Shown: one piece after another, positions 20,588 through 30,913 of the stretch
Position numbering within the stretch: position 1 is the stretch's first letter
How the letters are laid out: each line of letters begins with the position of its first letter
NCBI RefSeq assembly: GCF_016888005.1
Contig: NZ_JAFDVE010000009.1
Location: forward strand, 273,577-337,576
DNA: 64,000 nucleotides
From: Phycicoccus sp. CSK15P-2
GTDB taxonomy: Bacteria > Actinomycetota > Actinomycetes > Actinomycetales > Dermatophilaceae
Direction: 5' to 3'
The notes under the pieces: model-generated
Told to the model about the DNA's origin: nothing
Databases searched by the model: none
Seen by the model: only the letters and a program-made list of their open reading frames with translations
Position numbers and translations under genes: made by a program

Positions 20588-21331
20588 TCACCCTTCCCAC
20601 CGGAACCAGCGAGCGACCGCCGCCGCACCGCCCGCGAGCCACACGGAGAGCACCCCCCACTCGCGCCAGGGCCACGAGCCGTCGACGAGCGTCCCGCGGA
20701 CCGCGTCCCCCAGTGCGCCCGACGGCAGGAGCGCGGCCGGCGTGCCGACGGCCTCGGGCAGCACCGCGGTGGGGACGAGGACCCCGAGCCCCAGCAGCAC
20801 CACCCAGACGAGGTTGGCGAGGGCCAGCACGGCCTCGGCGCGCACCGTGCCGGCGAGCAGCAGCGCCAGCGACACGAAGCACGCGGAGCCGAGCACGAGG
20901 GTCACGAGCGCGAGGGCGAGCCCCGCGGCACCGGGCCGCCAACCGAGGGCTGCTCCGAGACCACCGAGGACGACCACCTGGACGCCGAGCACCACGAGCA
21001 CGGCCACGCTCCTGCCCGCCAGCAGGCCGCCCCGTCCGAGGGGTGTCGTGCCGAGGAGCCGGAGGACCCCCGAGCGCCGGTCGAACCCGGTGGCGATGGC
21101 CTGGCCGGTGAACGCGGTGGAGACGACGGCCAGCGTCAGCGCCCCCGCCGTCGCGAGGTCGACCCGCCGGCCGGCCCCGAGGTCCGGCACGCTCGTGAGC
21201 GCGAGGGCGGCGAGGGCCAGGGCGGGGAGGACGACGGAGACGAGGAGCTGCTCGCCGTTGGACAGGAGGAGCCGGGTCTCGAAGGCCGCCTGCGCGAGGA
21301 CCCGCGACCGCGGTGGCGCCGGGAGGCTCAT
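20588..21331 (-). CDS. ABC-2 type transporter permease
   Basis: A 247-residue protein with six predicted membrane segments and the ABC-2 permease pattern; it should pair with the ATPase directly upstream, whose stop codon it overlaps (ATGA). Such two-component exporters move drugs, lipids or heme-like compounds. The pair lies next to ctaA and the psd-pssA genes and upstream of sufR, an arrangement seen in many actinobacteria, where substrate is unknown. The hydrophobic segments start near residue 28. Confidence 0.87.
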   Translation of the reverse strand: MSLPAPPRSRVLAQAAFETRLLLSNGEQLLVSVVLPALALAALALTSVPDLGAGRRVDLATAGALTLAVVSTAFTGQAIATGFDRRSGVLRLLGTTPLGRGGLLAGRSVAVLVVLGVQVVVLGGLGAALGWRPGAAGLALALVTLVLGSACFVSLALLLAGTVRAEAVLALANLVWVVLLGLGVLVPTAVLPEAVGTPAALLPSGALGDAVRGTLVDGSWPWREWGVLSVWLAGGAAAVARWFRWEG

Positions 21332-22038
21332 CGCTCGGCCTCCGCCGTGAGCCCGAAGTAGACGTCCTCGAGGCTGCGCCCCCCACGGACGGCGTCGAGC
21401 GACCCCGCGGCGGCCACCCGGCCGGCGGTGAGGACGACGACGTCGTCGGCGATCCGCTCGGCCTCCTCGAAGGAATGGGTCGTGAGGACGACGCACGTTC
21501 CTCCGCCGGCCTCCGAGCGGAGGAGGTCCCACACCTCCCGCCGGGCGTGCGGGTCGAGTCCCGCGGTCGGCTCGTCGAGGAAGAGCACCTGCGGGCGGCC
21601 GACCAGCGCTGTGGCCAGCGCCACCCGCTGGCGCTGGCCCCCGGACATCCGGCGGACGGTGGTCCGGGCGAAGGCGTCGATGCCGAGGCGGGCGGCGAGG
21701 TCGTCCACGGGCCACGGGTCCGCGTAGAGGGCCGCGAGGTGGCGCAGGAGCGGCAGGGGCCGCGTGGTCGTGGGCAGACCGCCGTCCTGGAGCATGACGC
21801 CCACCGCGGCCCGGTGCTCGGCCGACGCCCGCCAAGGGTCGGTGCCCAGGACTCGGGCCTCTCCCGCATCCGGGCGCCGGAGGCCTTCGAGACACTCGAC
21901 GGTCGTCGTCTTCCCCGCGCCGTTCGGGCCGAGCACGGCGGTCACCCGGCCCGAGGAGGCGCTCCAGGAGGCGCCGTCGACCGCGGTCGTCCGCCCGAAC
22001 GCGTGGCGCAGGTCGTGCACGAGGACCGCCGGCGCCAT
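21328..22038 (-). CDS. ABC transporter ATP-binding protein
   Basis: A 236-residue ABC ATPase with Walker A GPNGAGKTT near residues 33-41, signature MSGGQRQRV near 129-137 and Walker B VLFLDEP near 148-154, followed by the switch His in LTTHSFEEAE. It powers the ABC-2 permease encoded next. The ATG at 22038 lies 8 bases downstream of a minus-strand TAGGAT, so its mRNA may be leaderless. Its -10 overlaps the -10 of the divergent psd gene. Confidence 0.9.
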   Translation of the reverse strand: MAPAVLVHDLRHAFGRTTAVDGASWSASSGRVTAVLGPNGAGKTTTVECLEGLRRPDAGEARVLGTDPWRASAEHRAAVGVMLQDGGLPTTTRPLPLLRHLAALYADPWPVDDLAARLGIDAFARTTVRRMSGGQRQRVALATALVGRPQVLFLDEPTAGLDPHARREVWDLLRSEAGGGTCVVLTTHSFEEAERIADDVVVLTAGRVAAAGSLDAVRGGRSLEDVYFGLTAEAER

Positions 22039-22046
22039 GGCCCGAC

Positions 22047-22056
22047 ATCCTAGGCT
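22047..22056. promoter_or_regulatory. Overlapping divergent -10 elements (ABC exporter / psd)
   Basis: The ten bases ATCCTAGGCT contain TAGGCT on the plus strand (22051-22056), 7 bases before the psd ATG, and TAGGAT on the minus strand (22052-22047), 8 bases before the ABC ATPase ATG. The two elements share the central TA, so only one polymerase could open this site at a time. Promoter identity is inferred from geometry. Confidence 0.6.
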
Positions 22057-22063
22057 GGCGCCC

Positions 22064-22735
22064 ATGCCACGCATCGACCGGGAGGCCGCTCCCGCCACCG
22101 CCGTCGCGGCCGTCCCCGCCGTGACCGCACTGCTCGCCGGACGCGTCCGGGCCGCCCTCGTGCTCGCCGCACTGCCCGTCGCGGTCGCCGCGTTCTTCCG
22201 GGACCCGGACCGCACCCCGGACGTCCGCCCCGCGCCGGTCGACGACGTCCTGGCGCCTGCCGACGGCAAGGTGATGTACGCGGGCCCCGGGCAGGACGGC
22301 GTCGCGCCCGAGGGGGAGTGGCAGCAGGTGAGCATCTTCCTGTCCGCGTTCGACGTGCACATGAACCGCGCTCCCTACGGTGGCAGCGTCGTCGAGGTCG
22401 TCGAGCGGCCGGGCCGGTGGCTCGCCGCGTACCGGCACGAGAGCGCCCATCTCAACGAGCGCAGCGACATCACCGTGGAGCGTGAGGTCGACGGTGGGGT
22501 GCGTCGCGTCCACTTCCGGCAGATCGTCGGGCTGATGGCCCGCCGGGTCGTCACCCGGGTCTCCGTGGGCGACGACGTCGCCACCGGTCAGCGCATCGGC
22601 CTGATGAAGTTCGGGTCGCGGATGGACGTCTTCGTCCCGGCGGAGTGCGACCTCCTCGTCCGGACCGGGGAGCGGGTCGTGGCCGGCGAGACGGTCATCG
22701 CGCGGTGGCGCGCCGCGTCCGTGGTTCCCCGATGA
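22064..22735 (+). CDS. psd: Phosphatidylserine decarboxylase proenzyme
   Basis: A 223-residue short-form (type II/archaeal-like) proenzyme that makes phosphatidylethanolamine. The self-cleavage site is seen as FGS, Ser at about residue 185, in KFGSRMDVFVP; cleavage there makes the pyruvoyl group. An N-terminal hydrophobic stretch (about residues 8-45) should anchor it to the membrane. The stop codon overlaps the ATG of pssA, which supplies its substrate. The start lies 7 bases after a TAGGCT -10, with no Shine-Dalgarno. Confidence 0.92.
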   Translation: MPRIDREAAPATAVAAVPAVTALLAGRVRAALVLAALPVAVAAFFRDPDRTPDVRPAPVDDVLAPADGKVMYAGPGQDGVAPEGEWQQVSIFLSAFDVHMNRAPYGGSVVEVVERPGRWLAAYRHESAHLNERSDITVEREVDGGVRRVHFRQIVGLMARRVVTRVSVGDDVATGQRIGLMKFGSRMDVFVPAECDLLVRTGERVVAGETVIARWRAASVVPR

Positions 22736-23694
22736 GCAGCGGCGAACCGGCCACCGGGCGGCGGCGCATCCTGGACCGCTGGCGCCTGGTCTCGCCCACC
22801 GGAGCCCGGGTCGTCTCGCTCCGGCAGCTCCGCAAGCGCGAGCGGGCCCGCCTCCTGGCGCCGAGTGCCTTCACGACGCTCAACCTCGTCAGCGGGTTCT
22901 CGTCGGTGCTGCTGGCCTTCCGGGGTCATTTCACGCTTGCGGCGGTGCTCATCGCCTTCTCGATCGTCATGGACATCGCGGACGGCTTCGTCGCCCGGCT
23001 CGTCGGTGCAACCTCGCCGTTCGGGCTGCAGCTGGACTCGCTGGCGGACCTCATTTCGTTCGGCGTCGCACCTGCCGTGCTCGTCCACACGTGGGCCCTG
23101 GACGACTGGCCCTACCTGGCGTGGCTCGTCGCCTTCCTGTGGCTCTCCTGCGCGGCCTTCCGGCTCGCCCGCTTCAACGTGACCATCGACCCGGCTGCCG
23201 ACAAGCGTTACTTCGTGGGCCTGCCGTCACCCGGTGCCGCGAGCGTCGTCATCGCGACCATCTTCGCCCTGGACTCACCGCACTTCGGGCCGGGCACCGG
23301 CCCGTGGCTGGCGTGGTTCCCGCTCATCGTCAGCGTGGGCCCGGCGCTCCTCATGGTCATGACCATCCGCTTCCGGTCGTTCCGCAACCTCCTGTCGCCG
23401 CGGACGCGACGAGCCCGGCTCGGCACCGCCGCGGTCGCGCTCGCCATCGTCGTCGGGCTGGCGGTCGCGCCGGGGCTCACCGGTCTCGTCGTCGCCTACG
23501 GCTACGTCCTTACGGCACCGCTCGGGGTCCTCTCCGCGCCGCTGCGCGAGCGCTGGCTCGGCCCCGACGCCGTGGCGCCGCCGCGCCATCGGATGCCGTC
23601 GGTGTTCCTGCCCTTCGACGAGGACGACGACATCGACGGACCCGCGGTCGAGAACGACGCGTGCGGGCCGGAGCCGGACACGCCGGCAGGCTAA
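22732..23694 (+). CDS. pssA: CDP-diacylglycerol-serine O-phosphatidyltransferase
   Basis: A 320-residue CDP-alcohol phosphatidyltransferase that makes phosphatidylserine from CDP-diacylglycerol and serine. The family signature DG-x2-AR-x8-G-x3-D-x3-D is present as DIADGFVARL ... FGLQLDSLADL, near residues 83-107. Around eight hydrophobic segments and an acidic cytoplasmic C-terminal tail (DEDDDIDGP) follow. The ATG overlaps the psd stop (ATGA), so the two steps of PE synthesis are coupled. Confidence 0.93.
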   Translation: MSSGEPATGRRRILDRWRLVSPTGARVVSLRQLRKRERARLLAPSAFTTLNLVSGFSSVLLAFRGHFTLAAVLIAFSIVMDIADGFVARLVGATSPFGLQLDSLADLISFGVAPAVLVHTWALDDWPYLAWLVAFLWLSCAAFRLARFNVTIDPAADKRYFVGLPSPGAASVVIATIFALDSPHFGPGTGPWLAWFPLIVSVGPALLMVMTIRFRSFRNLLSPRTRRARLGTAAVALAIVVGLAVAPGLTGLVVAYGYVLTAPLGVLSAPLRERWLGPDAVAPPRHRMPSVFLPFDEDDDIDGPAVENDACGPEPDTPAG

Positions 23695-23722
23695 GGGGAG
23701 CCCGGCTCCCCCTGCTGACCTG

Positions 23723-23775
23723 GTTAGGTGAGCCTTCCTTGGGCGGGCCCGGGACAATTACCTAACATGGCTGTG
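23723..23775 (+). promoter_or_regulatory. Promoter of the suf operon with flanking inverted repeat
   Basis: A -35 TTGGGC (23739-23744), an 18-base spacer and -10 TAACAT (23763-23768) place the transcription start at about 23775, the GTG start itself. The arms GTTAGGT (23723-23729) and ACCTAAC (23760-23766) form a perfect 7-bp inverted repeat that brackets the -35 and overlaps the -10, a good candidate for binding by the SufR-like product. The left arm also lies in a partial DtxR/IdeR-like box. Confidence 0.6.
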
Positions 23776-24467
23776 TGGTTAATGCCGATGCCCACCTCGA
23801 GTCGCGGACGCGCGACCGGGTGCTGCGCGTCGTGAGCCAGGCGGGCCCGGTCAGCATCGCGGGCCTCGTCGACCAGCTCGGCCTCACCGAGACCGCCGTC
23901 CGCCGGCACGTGTCCACCCTCCACGCCGACGGTCTCGTCGAGCCCCGCGAGGGTACGGCGCCGCGTCGGCGCGGTCGCCCCGCCAAGGTCTGGGTGCTCT
24001 CCGAGGCGGGTCACCGGGCGCTCGCATCCGACTACGACCACCTCGCCGGAGACGCCCTGCGCTTCCTGCGCCGCACCGGTGGCGAGAGCGCCGTCCAGGC
24101 TTTCGCCGAGGAGCGCGTCGCCGGTCTCGAGGCGCGCATCGCGGGCCGCCTCGTCAGCGCGGGCGACGACCCCCGGGCCCGCGCGGACGCCCTCGTCGAC
24201 GCCCTCAACACCGAGGGCTACTCCGCGTCCACCCGTCCCGTGGGAACACCTGACGCCCCTCCGGCGCTGACCGGGGTGCAGCTGTGCCAGGGGCACTGTC
24301 CCATCCAGCACGTCGCATCCGAGTTCCCCGAGCTGTGCGAGGCCGAGACCGAGGCGTTCTCGCGTCTGCTCGGCGTCCACGTCCAGCGCCTGGCGACCCT
24401 CGCCCACGGCGACCACGTCTGCACCACGTTCGTCCCGACCCCGACCACCGAGAGGCCATCGCGATGA
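23775..24467 (+). CDS. sufR: SufR-like Fe-S cluster-sensing transcriptional regulator
   Basis: A 230-residue protein with an N-terminal winged helix ([30 protein letters not shown], about residues 25-55) and a C-terminal Cys-containing region ([10 protein letters not shown] ... ELCEAET ... DHVCTTF). Four Cys residues fit an Fe-S cluster site as in SufR. It should repress the suf genes when clusters are plentiful. The stop codon overlaps the sufB ATG. The GTG at 23775 coincides with the predicted transcription start; a GTG 2 bases upstream is out of frame. Confidence 0.9.
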   Translation: MVNADAHLESRTRDRVLRVVSQAGPVSIAGLVDQLGLTETAVRRHVSTLHADGLVEPREGTAPRRRGRPAKVWVLSEAGHRALASDYDHLAGDALRFLRRTGGESAVQAFAEERVAGLEARIAGRLVSAGDDPRARADALVDALNTEGYSASTRPVGTPDAPPALTGVQLCQGHCPIQHVASEFPELCEAETEAFSRLLGVHVQRLATLAHGDHVCTTFVPTPTTERPSR

Positions 24468-25885
24468 CGAGCCACATCGAAGAGCTCAACCCGGGTCTGA
24501 AGGACCTCGGCCGCTACGAGTACGGCTGGGCCGACAGCGACGCCGCCGGCGCCTCGGCGCGGCGCGGCCTGTCCGACGAGGTCGCCCGCGACATCTCGCG
24601 GCTGAAGAGCGAGCCGCAGTGGATGGAGGACCTCCGCCTCAAGGCCCTGCGGCTCTTCGACAAGAAGCCCATGCCCAGCTGGGGCAGCGACCTCACCGGC
24701 ATCGACTTCCAGAACATCAAGTACTTCGTGCGCTCCACGGAGAAGCAGGCGACGACCTGGGACGAGCTGCCCGAGGACATCAAGCGCACCTACGACAAGC
24801 TCGGGATCCCCGAGGCCGAGAAGCAGCGCCTCATCGCGGGCGTCGCGGCCCAGTACGAGTCCGAGGTCGTCTACCACCAGATCCGCGAGGACCTCGAGGA
24901 GAAGGGTGTCGTCTTCGTCGACACCGACACCGGCCTGCGCGAGCACGAGGACCTGTTCCGCGAGTACTTCGGCAGCGTCATCCCCGTCGGCGACAACAAG
25001 TTCGCGGCGCTCAACACCGCGGTGTGGTCCGGCGGCTCGTTCATCTACGTCCCGCCGGGGGTCCACGTCGACATCCCGCTCCAGGCCTACTTCCGGATCA
25101 ACACCGAGAACATGGGCCAGTTCGAGCGGACCCTGATCATCGCCGACGAGGGCTCCTCGGTGCACTACGTCGAGGGCTGCACCGCGCCGATCTACAAGTC
25201 CGACAGCCTGCACAGCGCGGTCGTCGAGATCGTCGTCAAGAAGAACGCGCGGGTGCGGTACACGACCATCCAGAACTGGTCGAACAACGTCTACAACCTC
25301 GTGACCAAGCGCGCCACGTGCGCCGAGGGCGCGACGATGGAGTGGATCGACGGCAACATCGGCTCCAAGGTGACCATGAAGTACCCGGCCGTCTTCCTCC
25401 TCGGTGAGCACGCCAAGGGCGAGACGCTCTCGATCGCGTTCGCCGGCGAGGGCCAGCACCAGGACGCGGGCTCGAAGATGGTCCACGCGGCCCCGCACAC
25501 GTCGTCCTCGATCGTCAGCAAGTCGGTCGCGCGCGGCGGCGGGCGCACGTCCTACCGCGGGCTGGTGCAGGTCATGGAGGGCGCGCACGGGTCGAGGAGC
25601 AACGTCGTCTGCGACGCGCTGCTCGTCGACACGATCAGCCGCTCCGACACCTACCCGTACGTCGACATCCGCGAGGACGACGTCCAGATGGGCCACGAGG
25701 CCACGGTCTCGAAGGTGTCCGAGGACCAGCTGTTCTACCTCATGTCCCGCGGGATGACCGAGGAGGAGGCGATGGCGATGATCGTGCGCGGCTTCGTCGA
25801 GCCCATCGCCAAGGAGCTCCCGATGGAGTACGCCCTCGAGCTCAACCGACTCATCGAGCTGCAGATGGAAGGAGCGGTCGGCTGA
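24464..25885 (+). CDS. sufB: Fe-S cluster assembly protein SufB
   Basis: A 473-residue scaffold subunit of the SufBC2D complex, in which Fe-S clusters are built. It carries the beta-helix core found in SufB/SufD and ends in the conserved C-terminal [21 protein letters not shown] region. The ATG at 24464 overlaps the sufR stop and its TGA overlaps the sufD ATG (TGATG). The cytosolic SUF system is the only Fe-S assembly machine visible here and likely essential. Confidence 0.96.
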   Translation: MTSHIEELNPGLKDLGRYEYGWADSDAAGASARRGLSDEVARDISRLKSEPQWMEDLRLKALRLFDKKPMPSWGSDLTGIDFQNIKYFVRSTEKQATTWDELPEDIKRTYDKLGIPEAEKQRLIAGVAAQYESEVVYHQIREDLEEKGVVFVDTDTGLREHEDLFREYFGSVIPVGDNKFAALNTAVWSGGSFIYVPPGVHVDIPLQAYFRINTENMGQFERTLIIADEGSSVHYVEGCTAPIYKSDSLHSAVVEIVVKKNARVRYTTIQNWSNNVYNLVTKRATCAEGATMEWIDGNIGSKVTMKYPAVFLLGEHAKGETLSIAFAGEGQHQDAGSKMVHAAPHTSSSIVSKSVARGGGRTSYRGLVQVMEGAHGSRSNVVCDALLVDTISRSDTYPYVDIREDDVQMGHEATVSKVSEDQLFYLMSRGMTEEEAMAMIVRGFVEPIAKELPMEYALELNRLIELQMEGAVG

Positions 25886-27060
25886 TGAGCCTGCTGACCC
25901 CCGCCCCCACCCAGGGGGAGCACACGCACAGCGCCGCGACGATGGTCCCGGACGCCTCGCGCGCCGAGCGCACGGCGTCCTTCGACGTCGCCGCGTTCCC
26001 GGTGCCGAACGGCCGCGAGGAGGAGTGGCGCTTCAGCCCGGTCGACCGGCTCGGGGCCTTCTTCCGGGACGAGGCCACCGGTGCCGGCCTGGGCTGGGAC
26101 GAGACGCTGCCCGAGGGCGTGACGGTCGCGACGATGCCCGTCGCCGACTGGCAGGCGCTCGGCGTGCCCGCGCCGCAGGACCGCGCCGCGGCCGTTGCCG
26201 CCGCGCACAGTGGCGGGGTCGGCGTGCTCGACGTCCCCGCGGAGGCCGAGCTGACCGAGCCGGTACGGATCCGGCTGTCCGGGCACGAGCACGAGCTCGT
26301 GCACGGGCACCTGCTCGTGCGGGCCGGGCGCTTCGCGAAGGCCACTGTCGTCATCGAGCACACGGGCGTGTCCGACTACTCCGAGATGCTCACCGTGCTC
26401 GCCGGGGACGGCAGCGACGTCACGGTCGTCAGCGTGCAGGAGTGGGACGACGCCAGCCACCACCTCGCGCAGCACGACGTCGTCGTGGGCCGCGACGCCC
26501 GCGTCCGGCACATCGCCGTGACCCTCGGAGGTGGGGTCGTCCGGCTCAACACGAACGCCTCGTACACCGGTCCCGGCGGGTCGTTCGAGGGGCTCGGCGT
26601 CTACTTCGCCGACGCCGGCCAGCACCAGGAGCACCGGCTGTTCGTCGACCACGAGGCGCCGCACTGTCGCAGCAACGTCGAGTACAAGGGGGCGCTGCAG
26701 GGCGAGACCGCGCGCACCGTCTGGGTCGGCGACGTGCTCATCAGGGCCGCCGCCGAGGGCACCGACACCTATGAGCTCAACCGCAACCTCGTGCTCACCG
26801 ACGGCGCCCGCGCCGACTCGGTCCCGAACCTCGAGATCGAGACCGGCGAGATCGAGGGTGCCGGGCACGCGTCGGCCACCGGCCGCTTCGACGACGAGCA
26901 GCTGTTCTACCTCCAGGCCCGGGGCATCCCCGAGGACGAGGCCCGCCGGCTCGTCGTCCGGGGCTTCTTCGCGAGCGTCGTGGGCCGGATCGGCGTCCCC
27001 GAGGTCCAGGAGCACCTCATGGAGGCCATCGAGCGCGAGCTCGCCGGAGGTGCCGAGTGA
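25885..27060 (+). CDS. sufD: Fe-S cluster assembly protein SufD
   Basis: A 391-residue paralogue of SufB that completes the SufBC2D scaffold and helps acquire iron. It has the shared C-terminal FYLQARGIPEDEARRLVVRGFF region and His residues in VDHEAPHCRSNVEYKG typical of SufD. The ATG overlaps the sufB stop. After it, the operon is interrupted by a 79-base gap with a hairpin before the Rieske-type gene, unlike the other junctions, which overlap or are a few bases long. Confidence 0.95.
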   Translation: MSLLTPAPTQGEHTHSAATMVPDASRAERTASFDVAAFPVPNGREEEWRFSPVDRLGAFFRDEATGAGLGWDETLPEGVTVATMPVADWQALGVPAPQDRAAAVAAAHSGGVGVLDVPAEAELTEPVRIRLSGHEHELVHGHLLVRAGRFAKATVVIEHTGVSDYSEMLTVLAGDGSDVTVVSVQEWDDASHHLAQHDVVVGRDARVRHIAVTLGGGVVRLNTNASYTGPGGSFEGLGVYFADAGQHQEHRLFVDHEAPHCRSNVEYKGALQGETARTVWVGDVLIRAAAEGTDTYELNRNLVLTDGARADSVPNLEIETGEIEGAGHASATGRFDDEQLFYLQARGIPEDEARRLVVRGFFASVVGRIGVPEVQEHLMEAIERELAGGAE

Positions 27061-27081
27061 GTACCCCACGACGCTCCTCCG

Positions 27082-27098
27082 CCCACGCGATGCGTGGG
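27082..27098 (+). other. Hairpin inside the suf operon
   Basis: CCCACGC-GAT-GCGTGGG forms a perfect 7-bp stem with a 3-base loop in the 79-base gap between sufD and the Rieske gene. No U tract follows. It could be an attenuator, an RNA-stability element or a processing site that sets the level of sufC-sufS relative to sufB-sufD. Function is not shown by the sequence. Confidence 0.5.
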
Positions 27099-27139
27099 AC
27101 CCGCGTTGCGCTCGGCCAGATGGTTCGCGAGGACCCGGC

Positions 27140-27481
27140 ATGAGCGAGCAGCTGACCACCGAGGGGTTCGTGCGGGTCTGCCGGCTCGACGAGCTGCCCG
27201 CCGTGGGCGCCGCGGCCGCCGAGATCGACGGCCGGCGCGTCTCGATCGTCCGCACCGAGGACGGCGAGGTGCACTGTGTCGACGACACGTGCACGCACGC
27301 GAACGTCTCGCTGTCCGAGGGCGAGCTCGACGGCTGCACCCTCGAGTGCTGGCTGCACGGCTCGCGCTTCGACCTCCGGTCCGGCGAGCCCACGGGCCCG
27401 CCCGCCGTCACCCCCATCGCCGTCCACACCGTCCGTACCGAGGGCGACGAGGTCTTCGTCGCCCTGTCCGAGGAGAGCTGA
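27140..27481 (+). CDS. Rieske-type [2Fe-2S] ferredoxin (non-heme iron oxygenase ferredoxin subunit-like)
   Basis: A 113-residue soluble Rieske domain. The cluster ligands are seen as CTHANVSL near residue 53 and CWLHGSRFD near 72, each giving one Cys and one His. Proteins of this kind are found between sufD and sufC in most actinobacterial suf operons; they may supply electrons or be an early acceptor of clusters, but the role is not proven. The ATG at 27140 has no strong Shine-Dalgarno. sufC starts 2 bases after its stop. Confidence 0.9.
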   Translation: MSEQLTTEGFVRVCRLDELPAVGAAAAEIDGRRVSIVRTEDGEVHCVDDTCTHANVSLSEGELDGCTLECWLHGSRFDLRSGEPTGPPAVTPIAVHTVRTEGDEVFVALSEES

Positions 27482-29544
<2,063 letters not shown>

Positions 29545-29545
<1 letters not shown>

Positions 29546-29991
29546 TGGACCTCTACCAGGAGCTCATCCTCGACCACTACAAGAACCCCGTCCGGCACGG
29601 CCTCCGAGAGCCGTTCCAGGGGGAGAGCCACCAGGTGAACCCCACGTGCGGCGACGAGGTCACCCTGCGGGTCCACGTGACCGGCGAGGGTGAGGACGCC
29701 GTCGTCGAGGACGTCTCGTACGACTCGATGGGCTGCTCGATCAGCGTCGCCTCCGCCTCCATCCTCGCCGAGGAGCTCACCGGCGGCACGGTCGCGCATG
29801 CCCGGACGACGTACGAGGCGATGCGCACCATGCTCACGAGCAAGGGCGAGGACCCCGGCGACGAGGACGTCATCGGGGACGGCGTGGCCCTCTCCGGTGT
29901 CGCGAAGTACCCCGCCCGCGTCAAGTGCGCCCTGCTGTCCTGGGCCGCGTTCACCGATGCCCTCTACCAGGCCGAAGGAGCGAAGCTGTGA
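29545..29991 (+). CDS. sufU: Zinc-dependent sulfurtransferase SufU
   Basis: A 148-residue IscU-like protein. Three Cys in NPTCGDEV, SMGCSISVASAS and RVKCALLSW, with Asp43-type residue in the first motif, match the SufU zinc site, and the ~18-residue insertion between the second and third Cys distinguishes it from IscU. It accepts persulfide from SufS. It starts within the sufS stop and its own stop overlaps the GTG of the next gene. Confidence 0.94.
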
Positions 29992-30314
29992 CCGATACCG
30001 CCACCCCCGCCAACGTCGCGGACGTCGAGGAGGCCATGCGCGACGTCGTCGACCCCGAGCTCGGGATCAACGTCGTCGACCTCGGGCTCGTCTACGGCAT
30101 CACCGTCGACCCGCAGAACCACGCCGTCATCGACATGACGCTCACGTCCGCGGCCTGCCCGCTGACCGACGTCATCGAGGACCAGACCGCAGCCTCGCTC
30201 GAGGGCGTCGTCGTGTCGCACCGGATCAACTGGGTCTGGATGCCGCCGTGGGGCCCGGACAAGATCACCGACGACGGCCGCGAGCAGCTGCGGGCGCTGG
30301 GCTTCAACATCTGA
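29988..30314 (+). CDS. sufT: SufT-like metal-sulfur cluster assembly factor (DUF59/MIP18)
   Basis: A 108-residue MIP18-family protein that closes the suf operon. Seen: VVDPELGINVVDLGLVY near residues 19-35 and the conserved Cys in TSAACPLTD near 52-60. Such proteins help mature or transfer Fe-S clusters. The GTG start overlaps the sufU stop (GTGA). The gene symbol follows common usage for the suf-linked member. Confidence 0.9.
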   Translation: MTDTATPANVADVEEAMRDVVDPELGINVVDLGLVYGITVDPQNHAVIDMTLTSAACPLTDVIEDQTAASLEGVVVSHRINWVWMPPWGPDKITDDGREQLRALGFNI

Positions 30315-30315
30315 G

Positions 30316-30849
30316 GTGAGCACCCGCGTCGTCGAGGTCGCGCCCGAGCGCTACGACCGCTGGCGGACGCGCTTCGACGAGAACAACGTCCACGGCCCAC
30401 AGCGGGTCGCCGGTGTGGATCACTTCGACCACGACCCGCTGGCGCTCGTCCTCGTGCGCCGCGGCGGCTACGCGGTGGGCGTCGCCGTCGCCGGCCGCCT
30501 GACCGCGCACAAGACGGGAACCCGGTACGTCCAGTCGCGGACGGCGGCCGGCGGATGGTCCCAGCAGCGGTTCGCCCGGCGCCGCGGCAACCAGGCCGAC
30601 GAGCTGGTCGGGGCGGTGGCGGACCATGCGGCGCGGGTCCTGCGGGGGAGCGGGGCACATGGTCTCGTCCTCGGCGGCGACCGGGCCCTCGCCGGGGCGG
30701 TGCTCGACGACGATCGCCTGGCCGCGCTGCGCGGCCTACCGCGGCGCGAGATCTACGACCTGCCCGACCCGCGCCTGGCGGTCCTGGAGAAGGCGGTCCT
30801 GCGGGCGCGTGCCGTCCGGGTCACCATCGAGGAGGAGCGGCAGGGTTGA
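30316..30849 (+). CDS. acVLRF1-family peptidyl-tRNA hydrolase
   Basis: A 177-residue protein that I recognise as an actinobacterial VLRF1-type release factor by its loop AAGGWSQQRFARRRGNQA near residues 76-93, which takes the place of the GGQ loop of release factors. VLRF1/Vms1 proteins release nascent chains from stalled ribosomes in quality control; this is family knowledge, not shown here. The GTG at 30316 lies one base after the sufT stop, so it is probably read through from the suf operon. Confidence 0.78.
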   Translation: MSTRVVEVAPERYDRWRTRFDENNVHGPQRVAGVDHFDHDPLALVLVRRGGYAVGVAVAGRLTAHKTGTRYVQSRTAAGGWSQQRFARRRGNQADELVGAVADHAARVLRGSGAHGLVLGGDRALAGAVLDDDRLAALRGLPRREIYDLPDPRLAVLEKAVLRARAVRVTIEEERQG

Positions 30850-30866
30850 CCACCTTGTGGTTTGTA

Positions 30867-30890
30867 GTGCAAACTCAAATTACTTTGCAC
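30867..30890 (+). promoter_or_regulatory. Operator-like inverted repeat before the membrane protein/regulator pair
   Basis: GTGCAAA (30867-30873) and TTTGCAC (30884-30890) form a perfect 7-bp inverted repeat with a 10-base AT-rich spacer, in a short AT-rich island. TACTTT at 30881-30886, a likely -10, lies inside it. The winged-helix regulator at 31528 is the obvious candidate to bind it. GAAGGG before 30914 is the ribosome site. Confidence 0.6.
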
Positions 30891-30913
30891 CGCAAACCGA
30901 AGGGTTGGTCACC

